Source: JAEUHQ01 sp964538915
Lineage (GTDB): Bacteria > Planctomycetota > UBA1135 > UBA2386
Assembly: GCA_964538915.1 (NCBI GenBank)
Contig: CAZIFB010000015.1
Coordinates: 1 to 64,000, forward strand
Length of the DNA: 64,000 bases
Direction of reading: 5' to 3'
In this document: piece by piece, positions 17,333 through 26,246 of the stretch
How the letters are laid out: every line of letters begins with the position of its first letter
Position numbering within the stretch: the stretch's first letter is position 1
Translations under genes and position numbers: made by a program
The notes under the pieces: model-generated
The model's input: only the letters and a program-made list of their open reading frames with translations
Told to the model about the DNA's origin: nothing
Database searches by the model: none

Positions 17333-17536
17333 GATCCTAGCGGCCTCGGCACGGAGTCGCTCCTGCGGAGTCGGGCCGCGTGGGATCGCGAGGTGATGCG
17401 GCCCGTAGCGGCCGGCCGGGTGGCCCGATGGACATTTTGCAGCCCTCGACTACCGTTCTGCCCGGGTTCCTTCCTTGTCTCCCCCCTCGGTCGTCGCGAC
17501 CGTTGGTCGGAACCTCCCAATCCCAGAGGCAACTCC
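17333..17536. promoter_or_regulatory. Divergent intergenic region, kdsA and secreted protein
   Basis: This 204-base gap must hold promoters for both kdsA (minus) and the secreted protein (plus). A relatively AT-richer patch, GGACATTTTGCAGCC near 17429-17443, is the only visible change in composition. I cannot assign -35/-10 boxes with confidence. Confidence 0.35.
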
Positions 17537-19378
17537 ATGAACCGTCTCCTTGCTTCTTTCTCCGCCGTGGCAGCCCTCGCGGCGGTGTCGCAGGCGCAGT
17601 GCTTCACCAACATCGGCGGGACCCCGCAGTCCGGATCGATGTACTCCGTCTGGGGCGGCTACCCGATCCACGACGAAGGCCGGAGCATCCTCCCGATCCA
17701 ACTCGGGTTCACCTTCCCGATGCCGACCACGGCGCCGGGTCAGGTCTGCAACCGCATCTGGGTCGGCTCCAACGGCCACGTCTACCTCTCCGACGCGAAC
17801 TACGGCCTCGTCGCTCCGATCCAGTTCCTGATCGACACGCTCGGGGAACTGCGCGGTGCGGCGTTCGGCTCGCCGCGCCTCGTCGTCTACGGCGACGACA
17901 TCCAACAATCGCCGCTCGGCCCGTGGGAGATCTTCGTGAACACGGCGACGGCCAACCAGGTCACGATAACCTGGCAGAACGTCGCGCGATACCAGACCCC
18001 GACCGACCAGTTCAACTTCAGCTGCACCCTGTACAGCAACGGCAACATCGACTACTCGTACGACGTCAACTGCCCCGGCAATGCCGTCGATCCGGTGTGG
18101 GTCGGCGTCTCTACCGGCAACGCAGCGGGCACAGGAGCGGAGGTCGCATCCGACTTGCTCTCCGGAGCCAACTCGGGCAACGTCGGCATCCTCTGGGGTG
18201 AGTATCTCGGCGCCTTCGCGCTTTCGGGCAAGACGCTGCGCTTCTCCCCGAACGGGATCGGCGGATACACCACGTCGGTCGTGTGCACCGGCGCGGACCA
18301 CATCGCCTACGGTTCGGGCTGCTACGGACCGCGCGCCTCGCAGGCCTTCTACCAGTACTTCGGCACGCCGGCCGGGTCGGCGACCCTCGCAGGCAACTCG
18401 ATGACGATGACTCCGGCGGGCCCTGGCTACCTCGTGTCGTGGGGCGGCGGGACCTACGTGGCGCCGACCGGTGGAGCGACGACGCTCGCGCTCACGGACG
18501 ACTCCGAAGTCGACGTCACGCCGAGCATCGCGTTTCCGACGCCGGCTGGCCCGATCGGGACGCTGTCGGTGTGCTCCAACGGATTCGTGAACATGGGCGG
18601 CATCGGCAACAACAACGTGGCCGCCTACGGCGACGTGTTCGAGCTGCTGAACGCGGTGATTCCGTCGTTCCGCTCCAACGCCGACTACGACCCGGCGGCC
18701 GGTGGTGCGATCAAGAGCCAGGAAGTCGCCGGCGTGTTCTACGTCACGTGGGAGAACGTCGTCCGCTACAACACGACCGGCGTCTCCGATCGCTGGCAGT
18801 TGCAGTTCAACCTCTCCAGCGGCGAGGTGAAGTTCGTCTGGGACGCGATGCAGAACTCGGCCGGTATCGACATGGTCGTCGGCTACTCGCCGGGCCTGTC
18901 GCTCGACCCGGGTTCGATCAACCTCGCGACGACTCCGTCGTTCCTGACGCAACCGGACTACAACGCGACGCAAGCCCTCGCCTTGTCCGCGTCGCCGGCG
19001 CCGATCTACACGCCTGGCAACCCGACGGTGCCGGTGAACTACACGGTCGACAACATGATCGACCTCGTGCCGCCGCTCGGCATCGGCCTCGGCATCCTGA
19101 TGTTCAGCGTCGCTCCGTTCCCGGGCGGACTGGACATGGGGTTCCTCGACATGCCGGGCTGCAACCTGAACATCCTGTCGCTCGACGTGACGGTCCCGCT
19201 GCCCGGCACGGCACCGACGGCATCGGTCACGCTCACGATCCCGCAGCCGCTGTCGCCGGGCCTCAGCTTCTATGCACAGGTGCTCGGCCTCTTCACGCCG
19301 TTCAGCCTGCCGAACGGCCAGAACGCCTTCGGCGGTCTCTTGAGCAACGGTTTGCGGTCGATCTTCAACCTCTACTAG
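17537..19378 (+). CDS. Large secreted protein, nidogen-like repeats plus shared C-terminal domain (paralogue 2)
   Basis: A 613-residue exported protein. The frame is open further upstream, but the ATG at 17537 gives a proper signal peptide (MNRLLASFSAVAALAAVSQA, then QCFTN), so the upstream part is discounted. It repeats the plan of the protein at 3883. There are two beta-rich halves with VGSNGHVYLSDANYGL and VCSNGFVNM, the strand FRSNADYDPA, a linker with YGSGCYG, and a C-terminal domain with PGGLDMGFL, PGCNLNILSLDVT and FSLPNGQNAFGG. The C-terminal region is nearly the same in both, implying a shared role such as sorting or anchoring. Function is unknown. Confidence 0.8.
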   Translation: MNRLLASFSAVAALAAVSQAQCFTNIGGTPQSGSMYSVWGGYPIHDEGRSILPIQLGFTFPMPTTAPGQVCNRIWVGSNGHVYLSDANYGLVAPIQFLIDTLGELRGAAFGSPRLVVYGDDIQQSPLGPWEIFVNTATANQVTITWQNVARYQTPTDQFNFSCTLYSNGNIDYSYDVNCPGNAVDPVWVGVSTGNAAGTGAEVASDLLSGANSGNVGILWGEYLGAFALSGKTLRFSPNGIGGYTTSVVCTGADHIAYGSGCYGPRASQAFYQYFGTPAGSATLAGNSMTMTPAGPGYLVSWGGGTYVAPTGGATTLALTDDSEVDVTPSIAFPTPAGPIGTLSVCSNGFVNMGGIGNNNVAAYGDVFELLNAVIPSFRSNADYDPAAGGAIKSQEVAGVFYVTWENVVRYNTTGVSDRWQLQFNLSSGEVKFVWDAMQNSAGIDMVVGYSPGLSLDPGSINLATTPSFLTQPDYNATQALALSASPAPIYTPGNPTVPVNYTVDNMIDLVPPLGIGLGILMFSVAPFPGGLDMGFLDMPGCNLNILSLDVTVPLPGTAPTASVTLTIPQPLSPGLSFYAQVLGLFTPFSLPNGQNAFGGLLSNGLRSIFNLY

Positions 19379-19400
19379 GAGGCGCCTTCGCCCGCCTGGT

Positions 19401-19432
19401 TGGAGCCGACGCCCGCAACAGGCTCGGCTCCA
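19401..19432 (+). terminator. Inverted repeat after secreted paralogue 2
   Basis: TGGAGCCGA (19401-19409) pairs perfectly with TCGGCTCCA (19424-19432) across a 14-base loop, 23 bases after the stop codon. There is no U-tract, so this is a possible terminator or mRNA-stabilising hairpin. Confidence 0.45.
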
Positions 19433-19515
19433 GGGCGCCGGTCGAGGGCCATGAAGAACGACGGAGTCGACGAGTGAACGGCGGGGTCGCCCCGCCGACT
19501 CTGGATGCGACACCT

Positions 19516-19548
19516 GCGGGCCCGCGCCTCACGGAGGAGCGGGCCCGC
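19516..19548 (+). terminator. Second GC-rich hairpin upstream of the 19686 gene
   Basis: GCGGGCCCGC occurs at 19516-19525 and again at 19539-19548. It is self-complementary, so the two copies can form a 10-bp stem with a 13-base loop. CTCTGCTTT follows, giving a weak T-rich tail. It may terminate read-through before the next gene. Confidence 0.45.
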
Positions 19549-19685
19549 TCTGCTTTGCAGCGTCCCGACCTGAGCCCCGCGGGCTCGTGCCCCGGACGCC
19601 CGGTCCCGTGGGGGCCGTCGCGGCGCGCGGTGCCGCCCGCAGCGGAGTGTCCGCGCCTGGGCACGGCTGCGAGGTAGCGTTCGGC

Positions 19686-20882
19686 ATGCGTGCTGGACTC
19701 GCGAACGGGATCTTCTGCCTCGTGTCGGCGCTGCTGCCGGCGCAGGATCCCGGCGCCCCGGCGGCGTCGCATCTCGCCTTCGGTCACGGTTGCCACGAGT
19801 CGGCGCGCGACTCCTTCTTCGTGTGGTTGCCCGACGCAGCGATCGCGTCGCTCGTGTTGACCGGCCGCTCCCTGGAACTCCATCCGTCCGGCGCCGGCTA
19901 CGCGGGCTCGTGGGGCAATGGCGGCTACCTGACGCCGGGTGCGAACGCGATCCTCCTGCCGCCGAGCGACGACGGCCAGGTCGCGGTCGCGCTGCCGCGG
20001 GCTTTTCCCGTGCCCGGCGGCGCCGTCTCGACGATCTGGGTGCACAGCAACGGCATCGTCGCGACCGGACCCGGTATCGACGGCGGCGCGTGGAACACCC
20101 CGCCCAACGACTTCACGCCGAGCCCGCGCTGTTGCAGCGCGCCGGACACCGCGTTCTTCGCGTGGCACGACTGGAACCCGGCGGAGCCGGGCAGCGGCCG
20201 GATCACGACCCATGAGGTGGTCGTCGGAGGCGAGAGCTTCTTCTGCGTCACGTGGCGCGACGTCGAGAACTTCCCCGCCGGAGTCCAGAACCGGGGCACC
20301 TTCCAGTTCCAGTTCGGCCTCGATTCGGGCCGGGTGCGCTATGTCTGGCTCGCGGTCGACGGCGCGACCGGCTCGCCGTTCGGCTCCGCGCACCTCGTCG
20401 GCTTCTCGCCCGGTGGGCCATCGCTCGTGCCGCCACCCCTGCAGGTCGGCGACGCCGTCGCCACGTCTCCCGATCTGCGTGCACTCGCTCTCGCCGCGTC
20501 TCCGCCGCCCGTCTGCACCACGCAGTCGGGAACGCTCGTGCACTATGGCGTCGCGGATGCACCGGAAGCGATCGCCGGGTCCGGCGTGCGCCTCGCGTTC
20601 CTCGCGCTCTCCGCCGGCGAAGCCGCGGGTGGCATCGACCTCGCTGCCCTCGGCGCGCCGGGTTGCGAGGCATACCTGACGGCGTTCGACCTCGTCTTCT
20701 TCGCCGTCGCTCCCGCGGCGACGATCCTGTTCGACGTGAACTATCCGCCCGGAACGCTGCCCGGAACGACGATCCACGCGCAGGCGATCGCGCTCGTGCC
20801 ACCGTTCGTCGCGGGCGACGTCGCCAACACGCTCGGGGTCGTCACCAGCAACGGCCTCGTGAGCCGCGTCGGCGATCACTGA
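19686..20882 (+). CDS. Secreted protein, shorter relative of the nidogen-like family (paralogue 3)
   Basis: A 398-residue exported protein starting at ATG 19686 with a short signal peptide (MRAGLANGIFCLVSALLPAQ). It has one copy of the SNG module (WVHSNGIVATG) instead of two. An internal Cys pair (PRCCSAPD) and the strand FFCVTWRDVENF follow, and it ends with a divergent C-terminal domain (AAGGIDLAALGAPGCEAYL) that matches PGGLDMGFL...PGCNLNIL in the paralogues at 3883 and 17537. The 33 in-frame codons upstream lack signal-peptide character and were excluded. The end overlaps the convergent lipid-kinase gene by seven bases. Function is unknown; it is probably a cell-surface or matrix protein. 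Confidence 0.75.
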   Translation: MRAGLANGIFCLVSALLPAQDPGAPAASHLAFGHGCHESARDSFFVWLPDAAIASLVLTGRSLELHPSGAGYAGSWGNGGYLTPGANAILLPPSDDGQVAVALPRAFPVPGGAVSTIWVHSNGIVATGPGIDGGAWNTPPNDFTPSPRCCSAPDTAFFAWHDWNPAEPGSGRITTHEVVVGGESFFCVTWRDVENFPAGVQNRGTFQFQFGLDSGRVRYVWLAVDGATGSPFGSAHLVGFSPGGPSLVPPPLQVGDAVATSPDLRALALAASPPPVCTTQSGTLVHYGVADAPEAIAGSGVRLAFLALSAGEAAGGIDLAALGAPGCEAYLTAFDLVFFAVAPAATILFDVNYPPGTLPGTTIHAQAIALVPPFVAGDVANTLGVVTSNGLVSRVGDH

Positions 20883-21784
20883 CGCGGCTGGTTCACAGCG
20901 GGCGCCCAGATCGACGCTCGCACCGGCATCACACGCAGGTCGGCGGGACACGAACCGCCGTGGTCGCCGTCGATCTGGAACGGGGCACTGCCGTCGATGC
21001 GCACGGCGGTGGTCGCCTTCACCTCGAGCAACGGACCCGGTCGCAAGCGGCCGAGGATCGCGTGCGCACCCATCCACACCCAGCGCGTGCGGCTGCTCGC
21101 ACGGAAGCAGAGCACGTGCAGGAACCCGTCGTCCGGATCGATGTCGGGCGTGAGCTGCATCACGCCCCCGTAGTTGCGGACACGCGTCGCGAGCACGGAA
21201 CTGAGTCCCTCGAGGCGCGTGCCGTCCGCGAACGTCGCGACCAGCGAGTGGCGCGGCCAATGCCACACCGTGTGCAGGATCGGACCGAGCCATTTGTGCT
21301 TGCCGAGAGTCCCCGTGCGCACCGCGCTGAGCCGCTGCACGACCGAGCCGTCGATCCCCGCACCGACGAAGAGCAGGAAGCGCCGCCCGTTGCACTCCCC
21401 GATCGCGAGGCTGCGCCGGTGACCCGCGGCGATCGTGGCCGCCGCGGTTTCGGGGCGGTCGGGCAGCCGCAGTTCCTTCGCGAGAACGTTCGCCGTGCCG
21501 ATCGGGAACACCCCGAGGGCGCGCCCCGGATCGGGCATGCCGTTCAGGAGTTCGTTGATCGTGCCGTCGCCGCCCATCGCGACGATCCCGTCCCAGGCCT
21601 CGTCGGCCGCCGTGCGTGCCCGGGCCGCGCCGTCTCCGGCGGCGCTCGTGAAGTGCACTTCGGCGTGCACGCCGCGCTGTGCCAGTTCGGCCGCCAGGCG
21701 GGGCGCGAGCGCGCGGGCGCGGCCGCCACCCGAGATCGGGTTCGCGATCAGGAGTACGCGGCGGGGGGGCGGGCTTTGCTTCAC
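20876..21784 (-). CDS. YegS/DagK-type lipid kinase
   Basis: A 302-residue diacylglycerol-kinase-family protein, starting at GTG 21784. The nucleotide-binding signatures are clear: LLIANPISGGGRA (11-23), AMGGDGTINELLNG (69-82) with the GGDGT motif, and FPIGTANVLAKEL (93-105). The C-terminal half has the second-domain pattern with DPDDGFLHVL, and ends with QIDGDHGG, matching the conserved DGE-type region. Enzymes of this group phosphorylate lipids such as diacylglycerol, phosphatidylglycerol or sphingosine-like bases with ATP at the membrane. It is divergent from the RmlD-like gene (27-base gap). The exact substrate is not deducible. Confidence 0.88.
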   Translation of the reverse strand: MKQSPPPRRVLLIANPISGGGRARALAPRLAAELAQRGVHAEVHFTSAAGDGAARARTAADEAWDGIVAMGGDGTINELLNGMPDPGRALGVFPIGTANVLAKELRLPDRPETAAATIAAGHRRSLAIGECNGRRFLLFVGAGIDGSVVQRLSAVRTGTLGKHKWLGPILHTVWHWPRHSLVATFADGTRLEGLSSVLATRVRNYGGVMQLTPDIDPDDGFLHVLCFRASSRTRWVWMGAHAILGRLRPGPLLEVKATTAVRIDGSAPFQIDGDHGGSCPADLRVMPVRASIWAPAVNQPRQ

Positions 21785-21811
21785 GGGGCGCGGCGGCAAC
21801 CATACGCGCCC

Positions 21812-22624
21812 ATGGCCGCCGTCCGCATCCTCGTCACCGGAGCAACCGGGTTCCTCGGCGGTCCCGTGGTGAAGGCGCTGCGCGAACGGGGACACATGGC
21901 CGTGGTGACCGCGCGCAAGGGCGTCGAGGCCGCCGTCGATCTCGCGGCTCCCGGAATGGTCGCCGCGGTGGTGGAAGCCCTGCAGCCCGATCTCGTCCTG
22001 AACCTCGCGGCGATGGCCCGTCAGCCCGAGTGCGAGCGGAACATCGAGGCGGCGCGTGCCATCAATGTCGCCGTTCCGGCCCAGTTCGCGCGTCGCTTCG
22101 GTTCGCGGCTGCTGCACGTGTCGACCGATCTCGTCTTCGACGGCCGGCACGCGCCGTACTCCGAGACCTCCGCACCAGCACCGTTGTCGGCGTACGGCGT
22201 CACCAAGGCCGAGGGCGAAGAGGCGGCGCTGCGCCACGGCGGGCGTGTGGTCCGGTTGCCGTTGTTGTTCGGGCCCGACGAACACGGTCGCGGCGCCACG
22301 GCGGCACTGCGCGTCGCCGCGGCCGGTCGCAACGCGTCGCGCATGTACACGAACGAGTACCGCACGCCGCTGCACTCGGCGGACGCGGCGGCCGCACTCG
22401 CCGAACTGGTCGCCGACCCGGATGCGCCGCCGCTCGTGCACGTTGCCGGGCCCGAACGCTGCTCGCGCTGGGAGTTCGCGCGCCGTTTCTTCGGCCTCCA
22501 CGGTTTCGATGCGTCGCTCCTCGTGCCGGTCGAATGCGAAGACGCCGCGCGGCCGCGCGACGCGTCGCTGATCGGTGCGTTCGTGCCGCGGCGATCGCTC
22601 GACGCGATGCTCGCGGACGCCTGA
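21812..22624 (+). CDS. RmlD-like NAD(P)-dependent sugar reductase/epimerase
   Basis: A 270-residue extended short-chain dehydrogenase. The cofactor-binding glycine motif is GATGFLG (10-16). STDLVFDG (104-111) and Tyr128-x3-Lys132 (YGVTK) are the catalytic elements, as in dTDP-4-dehydrorhamnose reductase, where STDYVFDG and YGxTK occur. The substrate end contains NEYRTPLHSADAA, matching the RTP-type region of RmlD. RmlD makes dTDP-L-rhamnose for surface polysaccharides, but no rmlA, rmlB or rmlC is nearby. A general nucleotide-sugar reductase, or the MAT2B-like branch, is also possible. Confidence 0.8.
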   Translation: MAAVRILVTGATGFLGGPVVKALRERGHMAVVTARKGVEAAVDLAAPGMVAAVVEALQPDLVLNLAAMARQPECERNIEAARAINVAVPAQFARRFGSRLLHVSTDLVFDGRHAPYSETSAPAPLSAYGVTKAEGEEAALRHGGRVVRLPLLFGPDEHGRGATAALRVAAAGRNASRMYTNEYRTPLHSADAAAALAELVADPDAPPLVHVAGPERCSRWEFARRFFGLHGFDASLLVPVECEDAARPRDASLIGAFVPRRSLDAMLADA

Positions 22625-22646
22625 GGCGCCCGGCGGTCGCGGCGGC

Positions 22647-24845
22647 TCAACGTCGGCGCCGGATCTTCGTGTTGCCGGAGGCGCGCTCGTACTCGGGCGG
22701 GATCAGGGCCTCGTCGGGCAGCGCGGTGAGGGCCTGGTCGACGGCCTGCACGACGTCCAGCGCGTTCGTTTCGACCGCGCGTGCACGCAGCATGTCCGCG
22801 GTCTGCACCGCCGTGACTCCGAGTCCGTCGACCGCCGCCGCCGCGAGCGGCGCGGTGCGGAACGCGAGCTGCAGCGATGCCAGGGAGCCGGGCAGGTCGC
22901 CGCCGTCGAGCTGCAGCCGCGCGATGCCCGCGTTCGCCATCGCGACGTAGTGACTGCCGTCCTGGTTGCCCGAGTTCTTCGCGTACGTCTCGAAGTGCTC
23001 GATGCCGCGTCGGTACGCGGCGAGCGCGTTCTCGCGGCGCTGGTTGCGGCGATGCTGCTCGGCGGCGACGAGGGAGGCGTAGCCGGCGAACCACGAGAGC
23101 GACGGGCGTGTTTCGGGCGCAGTCAGCCGGCGTGCGTACTCCGCCTCGAGGGCGTCGGGGTCGCGCCGTTCGAGGATGCGGTCGCGCAGCCGCTGGTGCA
23201 GGAGTGCGGACTCGGGGAAGCGCTCCAGTGCGCGGTCGAGCACCGCGTCGGTCTCCGGGCTGCTGAAGAACTTCAGGAAGTCGTAGTGGTCCGCGGCGTG
23301 CTCGTCGCGGCCGAGGGGATGGTGCGCGAGCACGGCGTACGCGGCGTGCACGTCGGCGGCCCACTGCGGCGGCCACGTCTGCTTGTTGCGCACCGCAGCG
23401 ACGATCGCGTTCTGGCGGGCCACGGCGAAGAGCGCGAGCACTTCCATCGCGACGCGACCCGCTGCGTCGGGGGGCAGGTCGGGTGCCGCCGCGATCGCGA
23501 GCTGGTGGGCTTCGGGCACCCGCCCGAGATGGAACGCCGCGATCGCACGCAACGCGGTCGGTCGCCATCCGGCGGCGCCCTGCGCGATCGCCAGGCCGGT
23601 CTGCCGTTCCGCGTCGGCGAGCAGCAGCTGCCGTGCGGCGGCCGTCCGCCGCGCCGCTCCCCGTCCTGCGCCCGGCGTCGTGTCCAGTGCCTGCAGCAGG
23701 CTCGCTTCGGCCACGTCGAGTCGGGCCGCGGGGTCCTTCGGCTCCGCGGCGAGCGCTTTGTCGCTCTGCTCGAGGGCCGTCGTGAGTTCTTCGTTGGCGG
23801 GTGGCGAATAGGTCTGCGCGGCGAGGGCGCGCGACCACTTGCCGGTGTCGATGGCGGTGTTCGTTCCGTCCAGTCCCTGGTGCGCGGTCGCGAGGGCCTG
23901 GGCGTACGTCGAGGTCGAACCGAAGCGGCCGAGGGCGGCGACCAGGTCCTTGCGCTCGTCGTGTTCGAGCGGCGCGCGCAGCGTCTCGGCGATCAGGTTG
24001 ACGGTGCCCGGGTCCTTCGCGACGACCATGCCCTTGCGCGCTTCCTTCGCCAGCGACGGATCGAGGCCCCACGCCGCGAGACGCAGGATCTCGACGGGCG
24101 CCAGTTCCCCGGCGCGGATCGCGGCGGCGACCATCGCGCGGCGCTGTTCGGGAGTGGCCTTGCCGAACTCGTTCTCGACCTGTTGTCGATCGGCGCTGTC
24201 CGGACTCTCGAGGCGTTCGAGCAGCGAACGGTCTCCCTTCACCAGTGGCACGGTCTGCACCTTCCGGTTCGCGATGCCGTCCGCGATGTCCTTGAACACC
24301 GACGCCGTGTCCCAGCGGTAGTAGATGTCGTAGCTCTCGCTCCCGTCGAGCTCGACCATGATGTGGCGCGGCGCGATGCGCTTGCCCTTCAGGAACTTCT
24401 CGTAGACGAGCGGTTCGAGGGCGATGTGCTCCCCGCACGTCACGCAGCCGAAGCGCGGGCACGGAATGCGGCGCCCCTGGTCGTCGTAGTCGCGCGGGTT
24501 GTGCCGGTAGACCGACGCGATCACGCAGACGTACGGTTCGTAGAGTTTGCCGATCTCGGGGTCGCGGTAGCGGATGCCGGCGTAGTGCTCGCTGGCGATC
24601 TCACCGTCCATGTTGACGCACACGAGGATCGCGCGCTTCGTCGTCTGAGACAGACGGACCGCGTCGTCCCAGGTGCGCTGCCACTGGATCACGACGGGCT
24701 TCTTCCAGTCGGCTTCGCCGGGCGCGGGCCACATCTGTTCGGGCACGAGGCCCTGGGGTCGCGGCACGCCCTCCTGGGCGCCGAGCATGGCCGTGCAAAG
24801 GAACGTCGCGAATGCGGCGATCTGAGTTCGCATGCGCCGCACCAT
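22647..24845 (-). CDS. Exported thioredoxin-like / tetratricopeptide-like protein
   Basis: A 732-residue protein with a signal peptide (from the second ATG, MRTQIAAFATFLCTAMLGAQ). Residues 50-180 resemble the thioredoxin-like fold of planctomycete exported proteins (KKPVVIQWQRTWDDA, then KRAILVCVNMDG, YEPYVCVIASVY), but the usual CxxC at the first helix is missing. A separate cluster, PCPRFGCVTCGEH, with three Cys and one His looks like a metal site. The remaining 500 residues are helical and alanine-rich with TPR-like spacing, and the end is basic (KIRRRR). Function is unknown; a periplasmic redox or protein-handling role is an inference. Confidence 0.65.
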   Translation of the reverse strand: MVRRMRTQIAAFATFLCTAMLGAQEGVPRPQGLVPEQMWPAPGEADWKKPVVIQWQRTWDDAVRLSQTTKRAILVCVNMDGEIASEHYAGIRYRDPEIGKLYEPYVCVIASVYRHNPRDYDDQGRRIPCPRFGCVTCGEHIALEPLVYEKFLKGKRIAPRHIMVELDGSESYDIYYRWDTASVFKDIADGIANRKVQTVPLVKGDRSLLERLESPDSADRQQVENEFGKATPEQRRAMVAAAIRAGELAPVEILRLAAWGLDPSLAKEARKGMVVAKDPGTVNLIAETLRAPLEHDERKDLVAALGRFGSTSTYAQALATAHQGLDGTNTAIDTGKWSRALAAQTYSPPANEELTTALEQSDKALAAEPKDPAARLDVAEASLLQALDTTPGAGRGAARRTAAARQLLLADAERQTGLAIAQGAAGWRPTALRAIAAFHLGRVPEAHQLAIAAAPDLPPDAAGRVAMEVLALFAVARQNAIVAAVRNKQTWPPQWAADVHAAYAVLAHHPLGRDEHAADHYDFLKFFSSPETDAVLDRALERFPESALLHQRLRDRILERRDPDALEAEYARRLTAPETRPSLSWFAGYASLVAAEQHRRNQRRENALAAYRRGIEHFETYAKNSGNQDGSHYVAMANAGIARLQLDGGDLPGSLASLQLAFRTAPLAAAAVDGLGVTAVQTADMLRARAVETNALDVVQAVDQALTALPDEALIPPEYERASGNTKIRRRR

Positions 24846-24860
24846 ACACGAGCGCGTCGG

Positions 24861-26150
24861 TCAGGGGACTTGGCCGCGCAGCGAGTCGGTCGGAGTTCCG
24901 CGCGCGCGCACGACGCGGGAACGGCCGGCGTCGACCATCACTTCGGCGGGCGTCGGATGACTCAGGAACGAGTGCGGGCTGAAGGTGAGCCCGTACGCGC
25001 CCGCCGCGAGGACCGCGACGACGTCGCCCTTCGCCACCGGCGGGAGTGCCGCGTTCTCCGCGAACTGGTCCGCCGACGTGCACAGCGGGCCGCCGACGGT
25101 GGCTGTCGTACCGATCGCACACGGATCGTCCGTGTGTACGAGCAGCGGCGGGCGGCGCAGGACTGCGCCGAAGCCCGCAGCCGCAGCGTGCTGGTGGAGG
25201 CCTCCGTCGAGCACGACGTGGTGTTCGCCGCCGCTGTCCTTCGTCCGCACGACCGTGGCGAGGTAGACGCCCGCGGGCGCGGAGAGGTAGCGGCCGAGCT
25301 CGACGAACCAGCGGCGTCCGGGGCGATCGTTCGTGCGGACGAGTTCCTGCACGCCACGTCCGGCGGCTGCGAGGTCGAAGTGCGGGTCGCCGGCGAACAT
25401 GGCGACGCCGAAGCCACCGCCGAGGTCGAGTTCGTCGAACGCGACGCCGAGTTCTCGTTCCCATACGGCGGCTCGCGCGACGACGGTGCTCGCGTGGCGC
25501 ACGAACGCCGTCGCGTCGAATCCCTGCGTGCCCCCGTAGACGTGGAGGCCCGCGAGGCGCAGCCAGCGATGGCCCGCGATCGTGCGCACGACGGCAGGCA
25601 CCTGTGCCTCGTCGACGCCGAAGCGGCTGCTCCTTCCGCCCATGCGCAGCCGCGAACCGCCGAGTTCGCCGGGCAGGTTGATTCGCACCGCGACGCGCGC
25701 GATGCGCCCGCTCCGTTCCGCGGCGGCGGCGATCGCGCCGACTTCGTCCGCGGACTCCGCGTGGAACGTGAGCCCGGCGGCGACGCCCGCTTCGATCTCG
25801 GCGTCCGTCTTGCCGGGGCCCGCGAAGCGCAGTTCGGTCGCAGGGTGCCCGGCGGCTGTCGCCACGTGGAGCTCGCCGAGGGACGCGATCTCGGCGCCCG
25901 TGCCTTCGTCCCGGAGGCACCGGGTGACGGCGAGCGATGGGTTCGCCTTCACGGACCACAGGAGTTCGACGCGCGGGCCGAGTGCCGCCCGCACCACGCG
26001 AACGCGCCGCCGCAGCACGTCGGCATCGAACACGTAGAGCGGGCTGCCGTGCGCCGCGACGAGGTCGCGCGCGAGGATCCCGCCGATGCGGAGGGGGGAT
26101 CCGGTCTCGAGACCGAGCTCGCGCAGCGCGTCTTGCAGGGCCTGGTCCAT
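24861..26150 (-). CDS. PLP-dependent decarboxylase, diaminopimelate/ornithine decarboxylase fold
   Basis: A 429-residue fold-type III decarboxylase. Lys68 in LLWSVKANPS is the PLP Schiff-base lysine. Further motifs are GRSSRFGVD, GLHVYGGTQ, LDLGGGFGV, ELGRYLSAPAG (the canonical EPGR with Leu for Pro), GPLCTSADQF with the active-site Cys, and GAYGLTFSPHSFLSHP. Diaminopimelate decarboxylase (lysA) makes lysine from meso-diaminopimelate and is the nearest well-known member. However, the ELGR variant and the FLSHP ending are unlike standard LysA. Relatives in polysaccharide-linked clusters use other substrates. The start was set at ATG 26150; the long upstream open frame has no family similarity. 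Confidence 0.8.
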   Translation of the reverse strand: MDQALQDALRELGLETGSPLRIGGILARDLVAAHGSPLYVFDADVLRRRVRVVRAALGPRVELLWSVKANPSLAVTRCLRDEGTGAEIASLGELHVATAAGHPATELRFAGPGKTDAEIEAGVAAGLTFHAESADEVGAIAAAAERSGRIARVAVRINLPGELGGSRLRMGGRSSRFGVDEAQVPAVVRTIAGHRWLRLAGLHVYGGTQGFDATAFVRHASTVVARAAVWERELGVAFDELDLGGGFGVAMFAGDPHFDLAAAGRGVQELVRTNDRPGRRWFVELGRYLSAPAGVYLATVVRTKDSGGEHHVVLDGGLHQHAAAAGFGAVLRRPPLLVHTDDPCAIGTTATVGGPLCTSADQFAENAALPPVAKGDVVAVLAAGAYGLTFSPHSFLSHPTPAEVMVDAGRSRVVRARGTPTDSLRGQVP

Positions 26151-26246
26151 GCCGTCGTCCGGAGGGGCGCGGGATGCTACCGCCGCAGGTCTTCCTCGCG
26201 CTCCTCCAACGTGGGATGATCCGCGGCCCCGTTCGCCGGGCTGGCC

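Larger units (their letters stand above)
19379..19685. other. Intergenic region with two hairpins, no gene seen
   Basis: This 307-base gap lies between two secreted-protein genes. No frame within it looks like a protein. It contains two strong inverted repeats (listed separately) and presumably the promoter for the gene at 19686. Confidence 0.6.

Noticed and set aside
17207..17536. N-terminal extension of secreted paralogue 2
   Set aside because: The frame is open, but it overlaps kdsA on the other strand, and only the ATG at 17537 yields a signal peptide.
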